From the NCBI GenBank assembly GCA_036898135.1, contig CM072514.1, forward strand, positions 78,188,442 through 78,252,441: a stretch of 64,000 nt of DNA, in the 5' to 3' direction. Position 1 is the first letter of the stretch; each line of letters starts with the position of its first letter. Below, one piece after another: positions 12,640 to 25,500 of the stretch. The position numbers and the translations under genes were made by a program. This DNA is from Oncomelania hupensis (lineage: Eukaryota > Mollusca > Gastropoda > Littorinimorpha > Pomatiopsidae). The notes beneath the pieces were generated by a model. The model worked only from the letters and a program-made list of their open reading frames with translations, was not told where the DNA came from and searched no databases.

Positions 12640-13440
12640 AAGTGGTGTAGCGGGGCACTGTAGTTTGCGGATTATTTAGGGAAAAGAAAGTCCTGAGGCC
12701 AGAATTTAAAGACTATTGACAGAGGGGGTAGAGGTAGGGAGTTCCAGTTGATGGGGGCTTGAAAAGAAAAGGAGCGTTGACCTGCAGTTTTAAGATTTGT
12801 ATGAGGTATGGTGAGTTTGAGGTTGTCGTTTGAGGAACGGAGTGGTCGGGAAGGTTGATAAAGAATCAGAGAGATAGGTAGGAGCAAGCTTGCTGAGGCA
12901 TTTGTGTGTGAGAGTGTTGAGCTTGTATTTGATCCTATGTGAACCGGGTAGCCAATGGAGTTGTTGCAAAAGAGGGGCGATGTGGTCTTTATTTTTCTTT
13001 TTAAGAACAAGACGGGCAGGACTGTTTTGGATGCGTTGAAGACGATAGATAGAAGAAACAGGAAGTCCAGCAAGAAGGGAGTTACAATAGTCAAGACGAG
13101 AGAGAATGGTAGAAGTGACAAGTTTGGCTGTAGCGTTTGTGGTGAGGTACTTGCGTATAGTGGCAATACGGCTGAGTTGAAAGTAGCAATTGAGAGAGAC
13201 AGAAGAGATGTGTTGTTTTTTATTGAGAGGGTGTTGTCTAGGGTGACTCCAAGATTTTTGACAGTAGAAGACAAAGAGACAGATTGAGATGAGTTCAAGA
13301 GTCAGAGGTGGCTTTTGAGAGTTTGGATGTAGTCCCCATCATTATGGCTTCAGTTTTGTTGCTGTTGAAGTTTGTTCTCTGTCATCCAATTTTGTACATC
13401 GGTGATGGTATTAGAGTGGATGTAGAGAACGGGATTTTTC
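12640..13440 (-). mobile_element. CR1/L2-type LINE relic
   Basis: On the minus strand fragments read NWMTENKLQ, VKNLGVTLDNTLSI, then, with frame changes, a PSRPLRSSND box and RSFSFQAPINWNSLPLP. These match the end of CR1/L2-type reverse transcriptases (NLGVxLD, RxLRSS, WNSLP). Part of it forms an open frame of 208 codons at 12672-13298, but the reading switches frames relative to the family and is not a host gene. An AT-rich ATT microsatellite at about 12346-12381 may be its tail. Confidence 0.75.
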
Positions 13441-14990
13441 TGGGGTTTTAAAATTTGATTATTATACAGTATTTTTGATTGGCTAAAATTCTTGAGCCAA
13501 TGAGAGAAGGTATAGTTCGAAATAGGGGCAAAGTTACTCAGTCGAATTGTGTATGTCAGGCGACGTGGTCGTATGTGGTTGTGTCAGTGTGTAGGCCAGG
13601 AAAAAGATTATAAAAGAAAAGAGAAAAGAACTCTTGTATAAAAAGTAAAGAGGTAGAAGGCACTGAGAGTCTCTTTGGAAGTCTGGATTCAGTGGGACCT
13701 TCTCTCTGGAAGTTTATAAATTTTGTGCTGTAAAGATTACAGCTGCCTACCTGGGAGCGAACGTGGACCCACGCGCCTGGACACGGCAGTGACCCGTGCA
13801 ACGGGGATAGAGCGCTCCTCCACCCATCGAAGACATCATTAGCATACATCTCTGGCCGCAAATGTTACTGGCATCTTGGCGCCAGCTTGTGTGAAACACT
13901 GCTTCTCACGACTAACAAGGTACTGTAGTTTCGTGTATTTGAATCAGCCACGGACAACCGATTGCCGGGCTTTGTTTATCCGTTTTGAACATTCAGGTTC
14001 GACTTCTTCAAGCTTGTGTGAAGCTGGTGTTGAGAGAGACATGTGTTAGGGTTAGCTGTGTTAGAATCTATGTATGAAGGAATTGGAGTGAAAGATTGAT
14101 AAGAATTATTGTTGTTTATTTATATAAATTTTGAGAACGTGGAACGGATATCTTGTGTTGGTGTTTGCCTGTGTTGAGAGGAGTCCGTACGTTTGTGGGT
14201 GTGGTAGTAAACAGAGAACTTGCACGCACCCTTATTGCTAATCTAGGAGTCAAAAATATTCTGCATTCAGTTAGCTAGTATAAACAGGTACACCCATTCA
14301 AAATATCCATACGTTACAGTGGATAGGGCAGTGTCAGACTGATCAGGAGCGGAGCTCACACACATTACACATGCACATTTTCGTTTCTAATCTTGATCTT
14401 GAGCAGAACGTCACTGGAGCCAAAGGTGGCTATTTCTCAATGGTCTTGCGACGCGACATGAGAGAGGGCAACTCACCAGGATTTGGTTTAAACACTTAGG
14501 TCTGTACAGTTCAAACTAATGCACTGAGCACAAGCTTCCTTCCTCAGTCTCTACAAGCAGAATATCTTAAAAAGAGTTTAAACTCTGGCTTTACGAATGA
14601 AAATATATATACAATGACACATTTTACACATTCATCCAGAATTGGAAATATCTGCCAAAATGTAAAGCTCATACAAAGTGCAGTGGTAATCACAGTAAGA
14701 AATGGCTCTTGTGACCAACCTCTCATCTATCGCCACACGCAGGCTTCTAGACACACAATGATAGAAGCACACTTTCACTCCTAATGCAGGTCTCTTAATA
14801 GGAAAATGCATAATTGAACACAAGCACATTTTTATCCCTTAAAAAAAAGCATGTCTTAAAACAAAAACATTCAATGATGTTTGCACACTTACATCCGAAT
14901 ATATCTTCACAAATGAAACGAATTGTACAATGATATAAGCACACTTTTGTCCCTAAAAGTGCCGCCACACATCCTGAGTGTACCCCATTG
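13441..14990. other. no gene seen
   Basis: A stretch with TATAAAAG (13609), CTTGTATAAAAAG (13634) and a TTGGCGCCAGC (13875) looks at first like an LTR with a primer-binding site, but no paired LTR or retroviral-type frame was found. Confidence 0.5.
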
Positions 14991-14999
14991 TGTTGCTGA

Positions 15000-15450
15000 T
15001 TTCAACCCGGCTGCAATTGAATGACGTCATTTGCATCCGTCCGATCCAGATCAGCTTGGAACCTTGTGATTAGAGCCTGTTCTATATTGCCGCGAAAAAT
15101 CACTCCGATTCTGAGCTTCAGCGAATAAAAACGCCCCTCGCGAGTAGGCCTACCTAATTTCAGCATCAGCATGGCGGCAGAAATGACCATCCGCCTCAAC
15201 CATGGTTGAAACCACCACCTTCATTGCCGACGTTTTACCTTTCTCTGCCGAATGTGATGCGGAACTGCTGCTAATGCAAGCACATCTTTATATCTGCAGT
15301 CAAAACTGGCAGCATTCTGAACTACAGGAAGGTGTGAGTCTTCCCATTCAAACGGGTCGGCTTGATCGAGAACATGTTTTTGGAGTCCGGCCCCATCGCA
15401 CTCCAATTAAAACGGTCCTGGAAACTGCTCTAGAATTTGCCTCAAAATCG
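15000..15450 (-). pseudogene. possible Harbinger transposase N-terminal fragment
   Basis: The minus strand at about 15235-15185 reads KVKRRQ, a stop, then RWWFQPWLRR. RRRWWVRPWL is a motif near the N-terminus of animal HARBI1-like transposases. Sequence on both sides does not continue the match, and no terminal repeats were found. Weak. Confidence 0.3.
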
Positions 15451-16004
15451 GTAGGTGGGGCAGAGCCTAAACAGGTCTTTGAAGAAAAAAACCAACACAT
15501 GATACATTTATACTTCATCCTTAATGTCTTTAAATATAAAAATACATACACACTTTTATCCCAACAAGATCTCATTAAAAATGTACAACACGCACAATAA
15601 CATGCCCACTGAAACACTTGTACTTATTGAATAGAGTATTATACATTGACAACCAGTCCTTAATATTGTCATTTTCACATGACCAGATGATTTGAACACA
15701 GTTAACATGGACAGCTCTCGTTGAGCATGCTATGGCAGTATTGTAGATATTAATGGTATAAATAATTACACAACTATCACTATCAATGTTTAAGCCTTAT
15801 AGTCTTTCCATCAACAGCATATATTTTAAACTGTTATTTTATATTTGTATAACATCTTACACTTTAATAAAAACTAGGAGGGCAAAGCTCATATCATTCA
15901 CATGCTCCTTATGGCACTTGCAATATTTAACATGAAAATGGGTGCCCAGAAAAGAAAAAAAAAGGAAACGGTGGCATTAAAATGCAAATACCGACTTTGA
16001 TCTT

Positions 16005-16625
16005 TATATGCTCTTGACCTTGAGATAACCTTGACCTCCCAGCTTCCAATGCACTCATGTACTATCAAATAAACTACAGCAAAAGTTGTATTATGCCAAA
16101 AAAACAGTGACCTTGGGATTACATTGACTTTAGTGACTTTGACCTTGAGAAGACCTTGACCTTCATGTGACCTCTTAATGTCATGTATGATGAAATAACC
16201 CAATGTAGTTGCATATACTATGGGTTAAATAGATCCATTCTACTGTACAATAACCTATATTTGGTATTTTTTTGCAAGGCCTAAAATGACACCAACCTTC
16301 AAGATCAATGCATAAAACGGAACATTTATGAAAGATCAATCTATCATCTCTAAATACAACAAGTATGGATTTTATATTTCTCATCGTTTAGGGTCAAGTT
16401 CACTTCAAATCAAAGCACCTATATCAACCAACTTTGGACAGCTCCATTGACCTTGACCTTGGAGTGAGGATGACCAAATTTGCATAGTATGTGTCTCATT
16501 GAAATCTATCATAAATCAAAGATTCATAAATTCAATATTAAGAACTTTTAAAAAGTGCAATTTTGTGAAAGTTTTAATTTTTAAAAACTAACATTTGTTG
16601 ACCCTGTGACCTAGACCTTTAAAGT
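16005..16625. repeat. region with recurring TGACCTTGACCTT units
   Basis: At least eight TGACCT half-sites: near 16014, 16031, 16108, 16140, 16154, 16163, 16448 and 16454, with variants near 16599. The core TTGACCTTGACCTT (16448) reads AAGGTCAAGGTCAA on the other strand. The wording resembles a dispersed repeat known from invertebrate genomes, but ends could not be set. Confidence 0.55.
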
Positions 16626-16629
16626 GAAG

Positions 16630-18271
16630 TCATTCATTCACTGATCATTTATGAGGTCTCATGGATACGCACCAACTTACCAAGTTTGGTTGTGATAGCT
16701 GAAATAGGTTCTGACATATTAATACACTTGCAAGTTTTGCACAAACTCCTGACGTCCAACGACTGACATTAGGACAGACGGAAATTTGATTTTTTTTTTT
16801 ACCTGTCATTTTTGGACTATTTAAGACTAATTTCGCTTTTTTCACCTTTTTGGGAATGGGGTGAATACACAGACTTACATTGCTACGCATGTGAGTAAAA
16901 AATTATGAATCAAAAGTAGTTTTTTACCTTAAACATTATGAGTTTTAAAAACAAATGTTAAATAGTAAAAATGTATCCATATTTGACCATTTATCTAATA
17001 CAAATGGATAACAACAAAAAAAATTCATACCTTTAAAATTCAAGTACAAAATAAAAATTTATTTTAAGAAATTTCTCCAAATTATTTCAAACTTTTTTCA
17101 GTTTGTCCCTGTATTTAATACACAAACAATATGTATTTTAATATTCATCGTTTTCAAACTAAATATATGCAGAATAAGGTTAAAGAATAAACATTTCACA
17201 TGAGAAATGACACACTCGTGTCTTAAAAGCAAAATGAAAACACAAATACTTGTTTGGTCTACTCCATAAGAACTTTCAAGACTCGTAATATTCAACTTAA
17301 TCTCTTATGATTATACCCCTCACCCCCCCCTCCTACACAGCACTTCTCCTAGCGAACAACCCCATCACAAAATAAAAGCCAAACATCCATCACAAAGGCT
17401 CACGTCTCAGTGTACACAAAATACAGACAGATGAAAAAACATACATTTATAACTGCTGACAAATATGATGAATACAAGTGTAAACTGCACACTGAACCAA
17501 AAAAATACTGTTAAAACATTCATGTTAAAACCATCATTATACAACAATTTCAACACAAACTGTACACAATCAAAAATAAAGAATAGGATATTATTTTAAA
17601 GCAGCTATTGCATGAATCTCACGCAGCACGATTCCATTGTTTGGATTGCTAGATCAACAGTATGTTTTCTTGGATTATTTGCAAATTTGGTACAAGTCAG
17701 ATCAAAACCCAATAAATCTATAACATGCAATGGACTGGGTGATGCAAAAGCTTTTTCGATATAAAAAACAAACAACGATCACCAATCAAGGAATTGTGTG
17801 ATGCAAAAATTTGTTCGATTAAAAAAACAAAAGCAACAGTCAACAGCAAACCACGAGGACTAAATCATTACTGATAGGTGATATGTGCAAAAAAAAAAGC
17901 ATTCCCTTCCAAAACATATTTTCAATGTGTTCAGATAGTCAAGCAAATAAAAGGTGGGACTGTATTGGCATTGGATGCAGTCGATCTAAAATGTCAAATT
18001 TCAAAAACTAACACAGAATATTCACAGCCAAAGCACGGCCGGGACACATAGAAGCTACCAGTACGGCAAGCACAAATAACGGCTATCGTTCTTAGGGCTA
18101 CACAGAGAGCACACCAGAGCAACACAGATATTCTTTGTATTGTAGTGTGCCGTACAAATACTAATAACAGGGGATTTTTGCTCTGATTTCGCATAATACA
18201 TACTAAATGTTACGTAGTACAAAACCTCACTCTACCAAACTAGTCTAGGTGGGGAAATTCAATATTCATCC
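16630..18271. other. no gene seen
   Basis: AT-rich DNA between the TGACCT-rich repeat and the Harbinger element. No exon of eIF4E3 is required here, since its stop codon lies at 19476. Confidence 0.55.
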
Positions 18272-18274
18272 TAA

Positions 18275-18872
18275 AGGTGCGGTCTGACGTGAAGTGAAAC
18301 AAAAGCAAAGCGGTAAACAAAGCAAAGCATCTGCTGCTAGAAGCAAGTGCTTTGCTTTGTGAACAGGTCACACGATGAGAAGTTTTGCATAAGCAGTCTG
18401 CGTGGAAGCAATGCGCAATAAGTTGTAAATCAGTTACCTCCCTTTCCGTCGGATTGACCCTCACAGAAGAAGTCCATGAGGCCTTTTTCAGGGTTTGATT
18501 TCTGTAATTTTGACTTCTAACATTCCATAATGCCTCGTGGCTTAGAATTAGATCGAGGAGAATAAACGTATCGTCTTGTTTCCGATTTGCCAATGGCCCA
18601 GTAGCTTTTGATACCGTCATGATCGCTGAAATGATAACAACCTCGTTTTCGTACGTCGGCTCTTCTGATTGGCTGGCATTCAAATGCTTCAGCGAAACAA
18701 CCCAAAATTTTAGAGCACGCTTTAAACTGAAAGCACTGCTTTGCTTCACTTCGGCGCTTAGCTGCTGTTATGCTTTAGGTCTAGTTACACGATAAACATA
18801 GTCAAAACTACGATGTTTCGTGTTTTACTGGCTGTTTTGCTTCTTGTTTCACTTCCTGTCAGACCGCACCTT
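18275..18872. mobile_element. PIF/Harbinger non-autonomous element with MADF remnant
   Basis: 598 bp. The terminal inverted repeats are AGGTGCGGTCTGAC(G/A)(T/G)GAAGTGAAAC, near-perfect over 26 bp, flanked by TAA on both sides (18272-18274, 18873-18875), the three-base duplication typical of PIF/Harbinger. The minus strand inside reads FILLDLILSHEALWNVRSQN then YRNQTLKKASW, which fits the N-terminal part of a MADF domain, found in the accessory protein of Harbinger elements. No transposase is present. Confidence 0.82.
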
Positions 18873-19475
18873 AACACTAATTCAAAATCATACTTCCATG
18901 AAGTACGGGAGAATAACAATAAATTTAAAAAGTATATAAAAAAATACAGAAAGAAATACACCAGAAATATATAACTAAAAAATTTTAAACAAATAAGTAA
19001 AAATAACATATAACTTAAAGAGGATTTTTTAAAAAGTTTTTTTCTTTTTAGTTTTACTCACTCACATCATGAATCAAAGAAATCAATACATATTAAATAT
19101 AAATATATACATATACAGCATACATTTGAGCCTAAAAATGACTAAATTTGCAAAAGAGGCAAAACAAAATAAAGTATAATAAATAATTGGCCCTATTCTT
19201 ACACACAAGGTGTCAGGCAGTCAGACAGTTTGACACACACATTTGGCAAACACATTTTTAAGGCGTTTCCATCATGTTGCCACCCCAGATGTACTACTGT
19301 CATATATCAATATATAATTTATATATACGGAGTTACGACAGCAGTATTCCACGACAGTGATGTTATCAACAACAAAAAAACGTCCTATAATACAAGTTAA
19401 GGCAAGCGGACACAATCTCACTGGCAAAGACGTTGGGTGTTGATTAGCGACCTGAAAGACCGGCTTAGCAGAGTT

Positions 19476-19537
19476 TCAATGTACACTGCCACTCTTCTCT
19501 CTCCCTTGTCCCTCGAAGGCATCGTATAGTACAAATG
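19476..19537 (-). CDS. EIF4E3: eIF4E3 exon 7 (stop codon)
   Basis: The acceptor is CTGTCCATAG. The first two bases complete the conserved Pro of FYKP, then the exon reads [19 protein letters not shown] and TGA (19478-19476). AFEGGRG is the matching tail of the vertebrate protein, so exon order and phase are supported even though the preceding intron has been enlarged by a LINE and other repeats. Confidence 0.88.
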
Positions 19538-22500
19538 CTATGGACAGAAAATAATAAAGGTACGTGAATAAAAGAATCAAAATGACAATAATAATAAGCA
19601 AATGTAATGAAATGGTCTCAGATACAAGTCACCAGATGAAGAAGAAGGAGAAGGAAGAAGAGAAGGAGGAGAAGAAATTGTTTTTTTTAACATGATTTTT
19701 GACACTTTATTGTCCCTTTCTATTGGGAAATTCTGGGCTGCCCTTTCTTAGGGAAGTCGTAGTCGTGGCCTGCGGCTCGCTCAAACCCAACCCACCTAAT
19801 ATTAATTGTGTTTGAAAGGAGGAGAAGAAGGAGAAGGAGAAGAAGAAGAAGAAGAGAAAGAGGGCAAAAAATGAAGAAGAAATAAAAGAAAAGAAAAGAA
19901 AAGAAAAGAAAAAAAAGAAAAGAAGAAGCCAGATCAAGTCAAGACATTTTTATTTTAAAAAAATACTGTAGCCGTGCTGGCTACAAGAATTTCTGACCAT
20001 ACGATACGTAGGCCTTACTCTGTCTCAGTTAAGTTTAAACTAGCTGTGTGCAATAACTTGATATATACTTTTCAGATCCCTTAAAGCACATAACCATTAG
20101 ATGTAGCATTAGATTCTCTATTAGAATATAGAAACTTTATTTATTGGTTTATGTAGCAGCTTTTAAGGGAGAGCAAGATTTTTAGAATAGTGCGATGCAT
20201 ATCACGTTGATAAAGACACCTGCTGTCATATTCCCAAGAGTGGGTGCAGACGTTAAACATCAATTTGCATTCATTCAAGTGACACACCAAATGTTCACTG
20301 TATTGTATTTGTAGTGGTGGAGGGGTTGGAGAGAAACTTTTTTTAAAACTTTTTTTTATTAGGGATTTAGACTAATAAGAAGTCTAATCTTCCAATCTAT
20401 CTCTTAACAAATTAACATAGTAAATAACATGGGGGGGTCACGTGCAACATGGCGACCGGGCGGTGTGCTTGCTTTCTGTGGTGGTGATTTTCTTCAATTT
20501 CGTAGTTTCCAGTGGATTGTAGTCTGAACTAACTTTGCGGGACTGTTCGTGGGGATAATGTATTGCAGAGTGTTGCCGGGATGATTGGTGTAGATGTATG
20601 GAGAGCGAGAGTGGGACTGTTTTGTGGTGGGACGGGGCATACGGTTTCGAGGGCTGCAGGGTCGTGTGTGACAGAGGTGTTGGGTTGTGGTGATATATTG
20701 CTGTTGTGCTTCGGCCTGTGCTTCTGTGTTTGTGTTGGTCGATGTTTGGGGGATACTCTGTTATCCTCGGTGTGTAGCCCATTCGTCAATGCAAATGTTG
20801 CTTTGGGTGCTTATAGTTGTGGTACTTTGTCATCTTTGCCATTGCTGGTAAGCGAAACCCGTACCAGTGACAGTGTGTCAGGCCAAAATGACGTCACAGT
20901 GCAGTGGCAGCCATGGCCATTCGTAGTACCACCGGGCACTCCTAAAGGTTTCCTTCTGGTAGTCAATTGTGTGCTCGCGTTATGGCGAGTGTGGCTTAGT
21001 GGAGACGTTGAAAAGAACCCAGGACCACCTAAGCAACAAGACTCTCTCGACACTCAGTGGAAGCAACAGCTGGATCGTAAGATTGATAAACTAGTCAGTG
21101 CTCTTGATAATCAAGCTTCGGTGATGGCGAGAATAGAGAAGTCACAGCAAGATGTGAAGAATGAGTTAGTAGATTTGAGAGAATCTGTGGGGAAAGATGT
21201 TGACCCTCTGAACTTGAAAATGGAAAAACTGACTGAAAAGGTAGAAAGTATGGAAGACGAAATCGACAGATTGGAAAGTGTTTCAAGAAGGAACAACGTA
21301 AAGATCTATGGACTGAAGCAGAAGAAAGGAGAAAACTGTGAACATGTCGGGCGTGGTTTGTTGAACAAGTACATTCCTAGTGTGAATCGGAGTGTGGACG
21401 TGGTGGAGAGAGCGCACAGACTGGGAAAGTTCAATGCTATCAATAGTAATAACAAGCCACGCCCTTTGATTGTCAAGTTCCAGCGATGGGGTGAGGCGAT
21501 GTCTTTGATGGCGGCCAAAGAAGGACGAGATCAGATGTTTCAGGACAGGCTACGGGTGGCACAGGACTTGACATACCGGCAGCAGACACGGCTGAGAAAG
21601 TTGCGGGAGGAAGGCAAGAGGGGTTATTACAAGAAAGGCAGACTTCACATCAGTGATGAGCCCTCTCCCCTTCCTCAGGACTCTATCAAACCTGCTGATC
21701 ATCCAAGGAGTCCCGGCAATGTAGGGGTTTCCCAACCACTGTCGCCGTCTGACGTCACAGGGGGTGCCGGCCGGGGTCAACCAATCGCAGCAGAAAAAAA
21801 ATTGGTGATGTCGACGATCCTAGGGCAGCACGTGGGCCTGTAACTAGGTCCTTGTCAGTGTCAGCGTCAGTTGATCGCCAATCTAGTCTCCACGAGGCGT
21901 GGGGTATGCGCAGTGACAGTAATAGCTAGAGGTGTGGCCAAGGTCGTTTACACGGTTCAAGTACACTAGAAACAACACACATGAAACAAAACAACCAAGT
22001 ACGTACACCCACAGTAGCTAAGATTGACCAAAACAATGTGTCAGTACAGAATGTCATTTTCACGGTGGTGAATGATCAGTTTGAAAACATTCCAGCAGAA
22101 GGTGATTTGATGAGAAATAATTTGAACAAAGGTAGAGGGTCAAGTATTGGTGAAGATGACAGGGCAGAGTTATATGATGTGGACAGAAGTAACGATAACG
22201 ATTTACTGAATACAACAACCAGAAACGAAGCTTCACCACACATATGGAGTCATAATCAGGCGATCAAGCAGACAGACCATAATGTGGGAACAAAACCTAG
22301 TCTTTTTTCATTTCTGTGTTGGAATGTTGATGGTTTAATTAACAAACTGTCAGATTGTGATTTTGTAAATTTTATTACTTCCTATGATGTATGTTGTTTG
22401 CAGGAAACATTCACATTTGACAGTTTTGATTCAACTATTCATTTTGAGAATTTTTTGGTGTTCCATTCGCCAGCAATAAAGTTATCCAAGATGGGCAGAG

Positions 22501-25500
22501 GTTCGGGGGGCACACTACTCCTTATCAAAAAATCATTGGCTGCTTTTGTTTCTGCCTTTGATACAGGAATTGATAATTTGCTTAGTGTGGGTTAAGCAGA
22601 CAGTTGTTCAATTTTGATAAGGATATTATTTTTGTTGGCCTCTATTGCCACCCAGAAGGAAGCCCATTCTATAATTGTAAAGATTATGAGTGTTTGATTA
22701 CTGAATTGGAGCAGTTTTTGTTAACGACATTTGAGAATAACGAAGATGCTTATCTCCTTATTGCTGGAGACAGAAATGCCAGAATAGGGTGCTGGTGCTT
22801 GGAAGTGAGTGATAGGGACAACCCTTTGGATGGTTTTGAAACACTGGAAGATGATCAGTCCTTTGTTTTTGATCGGAAATCGGAAGACAAATGTGTAAAT
22901 ACTTTTGGTAAAAAATTAATTGATTTGTGTACAATTTTACCGTTGAATGGGTATGTTAAAAATGGTCTGAACCATGTTTATACTTTTTTGTCTGAAAAAG
23001 GAGCAAGTGTTATTGATTATTTTTTATGTTCATATGAAATGGAAACTTTTGTACATTCATTGGATGTGATAAATCGTATTGAATCGACTCATGCGCCTGT
23101 TATTTTGATGGTTCGAGGACGATTGCCGTTTGCTAATAATATTGAAAAACCATTAGAAATAACCTTTTCAAGGGTAAAATGGGATTGTTCGAAGGAATTG
23201 GGGTATCGTAATTTTATGGCATCGGAAGTATATGCGAAGTTGTGTTTAGAGGAAGCAACTCTGTTATTAGAAAGGAGTATTGACTCGGCTGTGGATAAGT
23301 TCACATGCCTGTTGCGTGAGGCCAGCGACCCCATGAGACAGCTGATTAGAGTGGGGGGTGGTGTGAAGGGCAAATTTCGCAGTAAGTGGTATGACTGCGA
23401 GTGTGAAAGAATGAAACTGGATGCGAGACGCTCGCTCGCAATATGCACTGTGGTCTAGCGGATCGGAAGGTCCCGGGTTCTAGCCCTGGCCGAGCCATTG
23501 TGTTGTGTCCCTGGGAAAGACACTTTACTCCTGTTTTCCTACTCCTTCGGATGAGAGTATAAACCGAGGTCTAGTCTGTGTCGCATACATTCCATCATAA
23601 CGGACTTTAAAGATCCTGACGCTCATGTCCTAGACGGGTGAGTGCCGGTGACAAGAAAACACCCAGCATGCACCTAGGTCCTTCTCCCCCATCCCTGGCT
23701 GCCCAGGATTGTGCTCAGTTGTCCGGGCGTCAGACCATGCGCCCAAAGGCTGCGGGTGGGCGTCTCGGGCGGCTTGAGTTAGATCCTGTATCGGCCAGCG
23801 CCTTGAGCAGCTCTTGAGCTGGAAAAGCGCTATATAAGAACGATTAAAAAAAAAATAAAAAAATACAGGCGCTTGAAAAAAGATGAAGACAGGAAATTGT
23901 ATAAAGAAAAAAGGAATTTGTATTTAAATACATTAAAAAAAAAAAGTCATAATGATAAAGTTACAGAGACATTATTAGAAAATAAAAATGACAGTAAGAA
24001 ATTTTGGTCTACAGTACATAGTTTGAAGAGGAAACCGAAAGTAACTCCTGCAGTGGATATAAATATTTGGAAAGAGCATTTTGAGCGTATTTTGGGTGCT
24101 AGTGATTCTGAAACTGATTTAGATAGGGGGTTTGAGAATGAAATGCCAGTGGATAACGAAAACCCTGTTTCAGAATTAGACAGTCCTGTCACGCGTGAAG
24201 AAGTAAAACAAGCCATTAGTGGCCTGAAGTCTGAGAATGCCTCTGGGCTAGATGAGGTTATTGCTGAATTTTTTAAATCAGCTGAGCCTTTTGTAACTCC
24301 TTTTTTAACTAAGCTTTTTAATAAGCTTTATGATTGTGGCCACTTTCCAGACGTCTGGTGTCGGTCTGTTATTGTGCCTCCTTTGAAGAAAGGTGACCCA
24401 ACAAACCCAGAAAATTATCGTGGTATTTCTCTTTTAAGTATTACGAGCAAGATATTTACAAAAATTTTGAATACACGTTTGTATAAGTGGGCTGAAAGAG
24501 AAGGGAAGATTTGTGAAGAACAGGCTGGTTTTAGAAAACATTACTCCACTATTGGCCATATTTTTTCTGTGTTCTCTATGATAGAAAATATTCTATATTC
24601 TAAACAAAAAAGAAAAGTATATGTTGCATTTATCGACTATATGCGTGCCTTTGATACTGTAGATAGAAATAGTTTGTGGAAAGTTTTGCAAAAAGTTCAG
24701 ACATCAACCAAAATGCTAAGGATGCTCCAAGGAATGTACGCTTCTGTCCAGTCTTGTGTGAGATGGGGCTCAACTCTGTCAGACTTTTTTGATTGCCCAA
24801 ATGGTCTGAGACAAGGATGTTTGTTGTCTCCTTTGATTTTTTCTTTGCTTGTGGGTGAGGTAGCCGATGCGGTTACGGCGAAGGGGCGTCATGGTTTTCA
24901 ATTTTTGCCAGGCTTGAAAAAGATATTTTTGTTGCTCTTCGCAGATGATATTGTACTATTGTCTTCTATGCCTGTTGGCCTTCAGAACCAGTTAGATAAT
25001 CTTGCCGAAGCTTCAGAAGATTGGGTTTGAAAGTTAATTTGAATAAATCTAAAGTAATGATTTTTAGGAAAGGGGGCAGATTATCAAAAAGGGAAAAATG
25101 GTTTTTGAAAGGCTCAGAACTTGAAATAGTGAAGGAGTATAGGTACTTAGGATTTGTCCTGACAAGTAGACTGTCTGTTGTGGGCGCCCTAGATCAGGTT
25201 GTGAAGAAGGGTAAAGGCAAGGTCGTCGAGATTTTGAGGACCATGTGGAGCCTTGGAAAGATGAATATGTCTTTTTTCTTTACACTGTTCGATGCTCAGG
25301 TCAAGCCGATGCTTTTGTATGCTTCGGAAGTCTGGGGGGCAACTCAGTTTAAAATAGTTGAATCAGTACACCTTTTTGCTTTAAAAAGACTGCTGAGTGT
25401 TGGCCCCCAGACGCCAAATACAATGGTATACGGTGAGACAGGACGCTATCCTTTATTTATAGATAGTACTATCAATATCTTGCGTTACTGGTTTACTGTA

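Noticed and set aside
12672..13298. A 208-codon minus-strand frame that could be taken for a gene
   Set aside because: It contains LINE RT landmarks (NLGVTLD) with frame changes; it is a retroelement relic.
13600..13900. An LTR with a TTGGCGCCAGC primer-binding site
   Set aside because: No second LTR and no gag-pol frames were found; the match is short.
15202..15600. A 132-codon plus-strand frame
   Set aside because: No recognisable content; the opposite strand has a weak Harbinger-like motif instead.
18240..18749. A 169-codon minus-strand frame as a host gene
   Set aside because: It lies within the inverted repeats of a Harbinger element and runs through one of them; only the MADF-like part has meaning.
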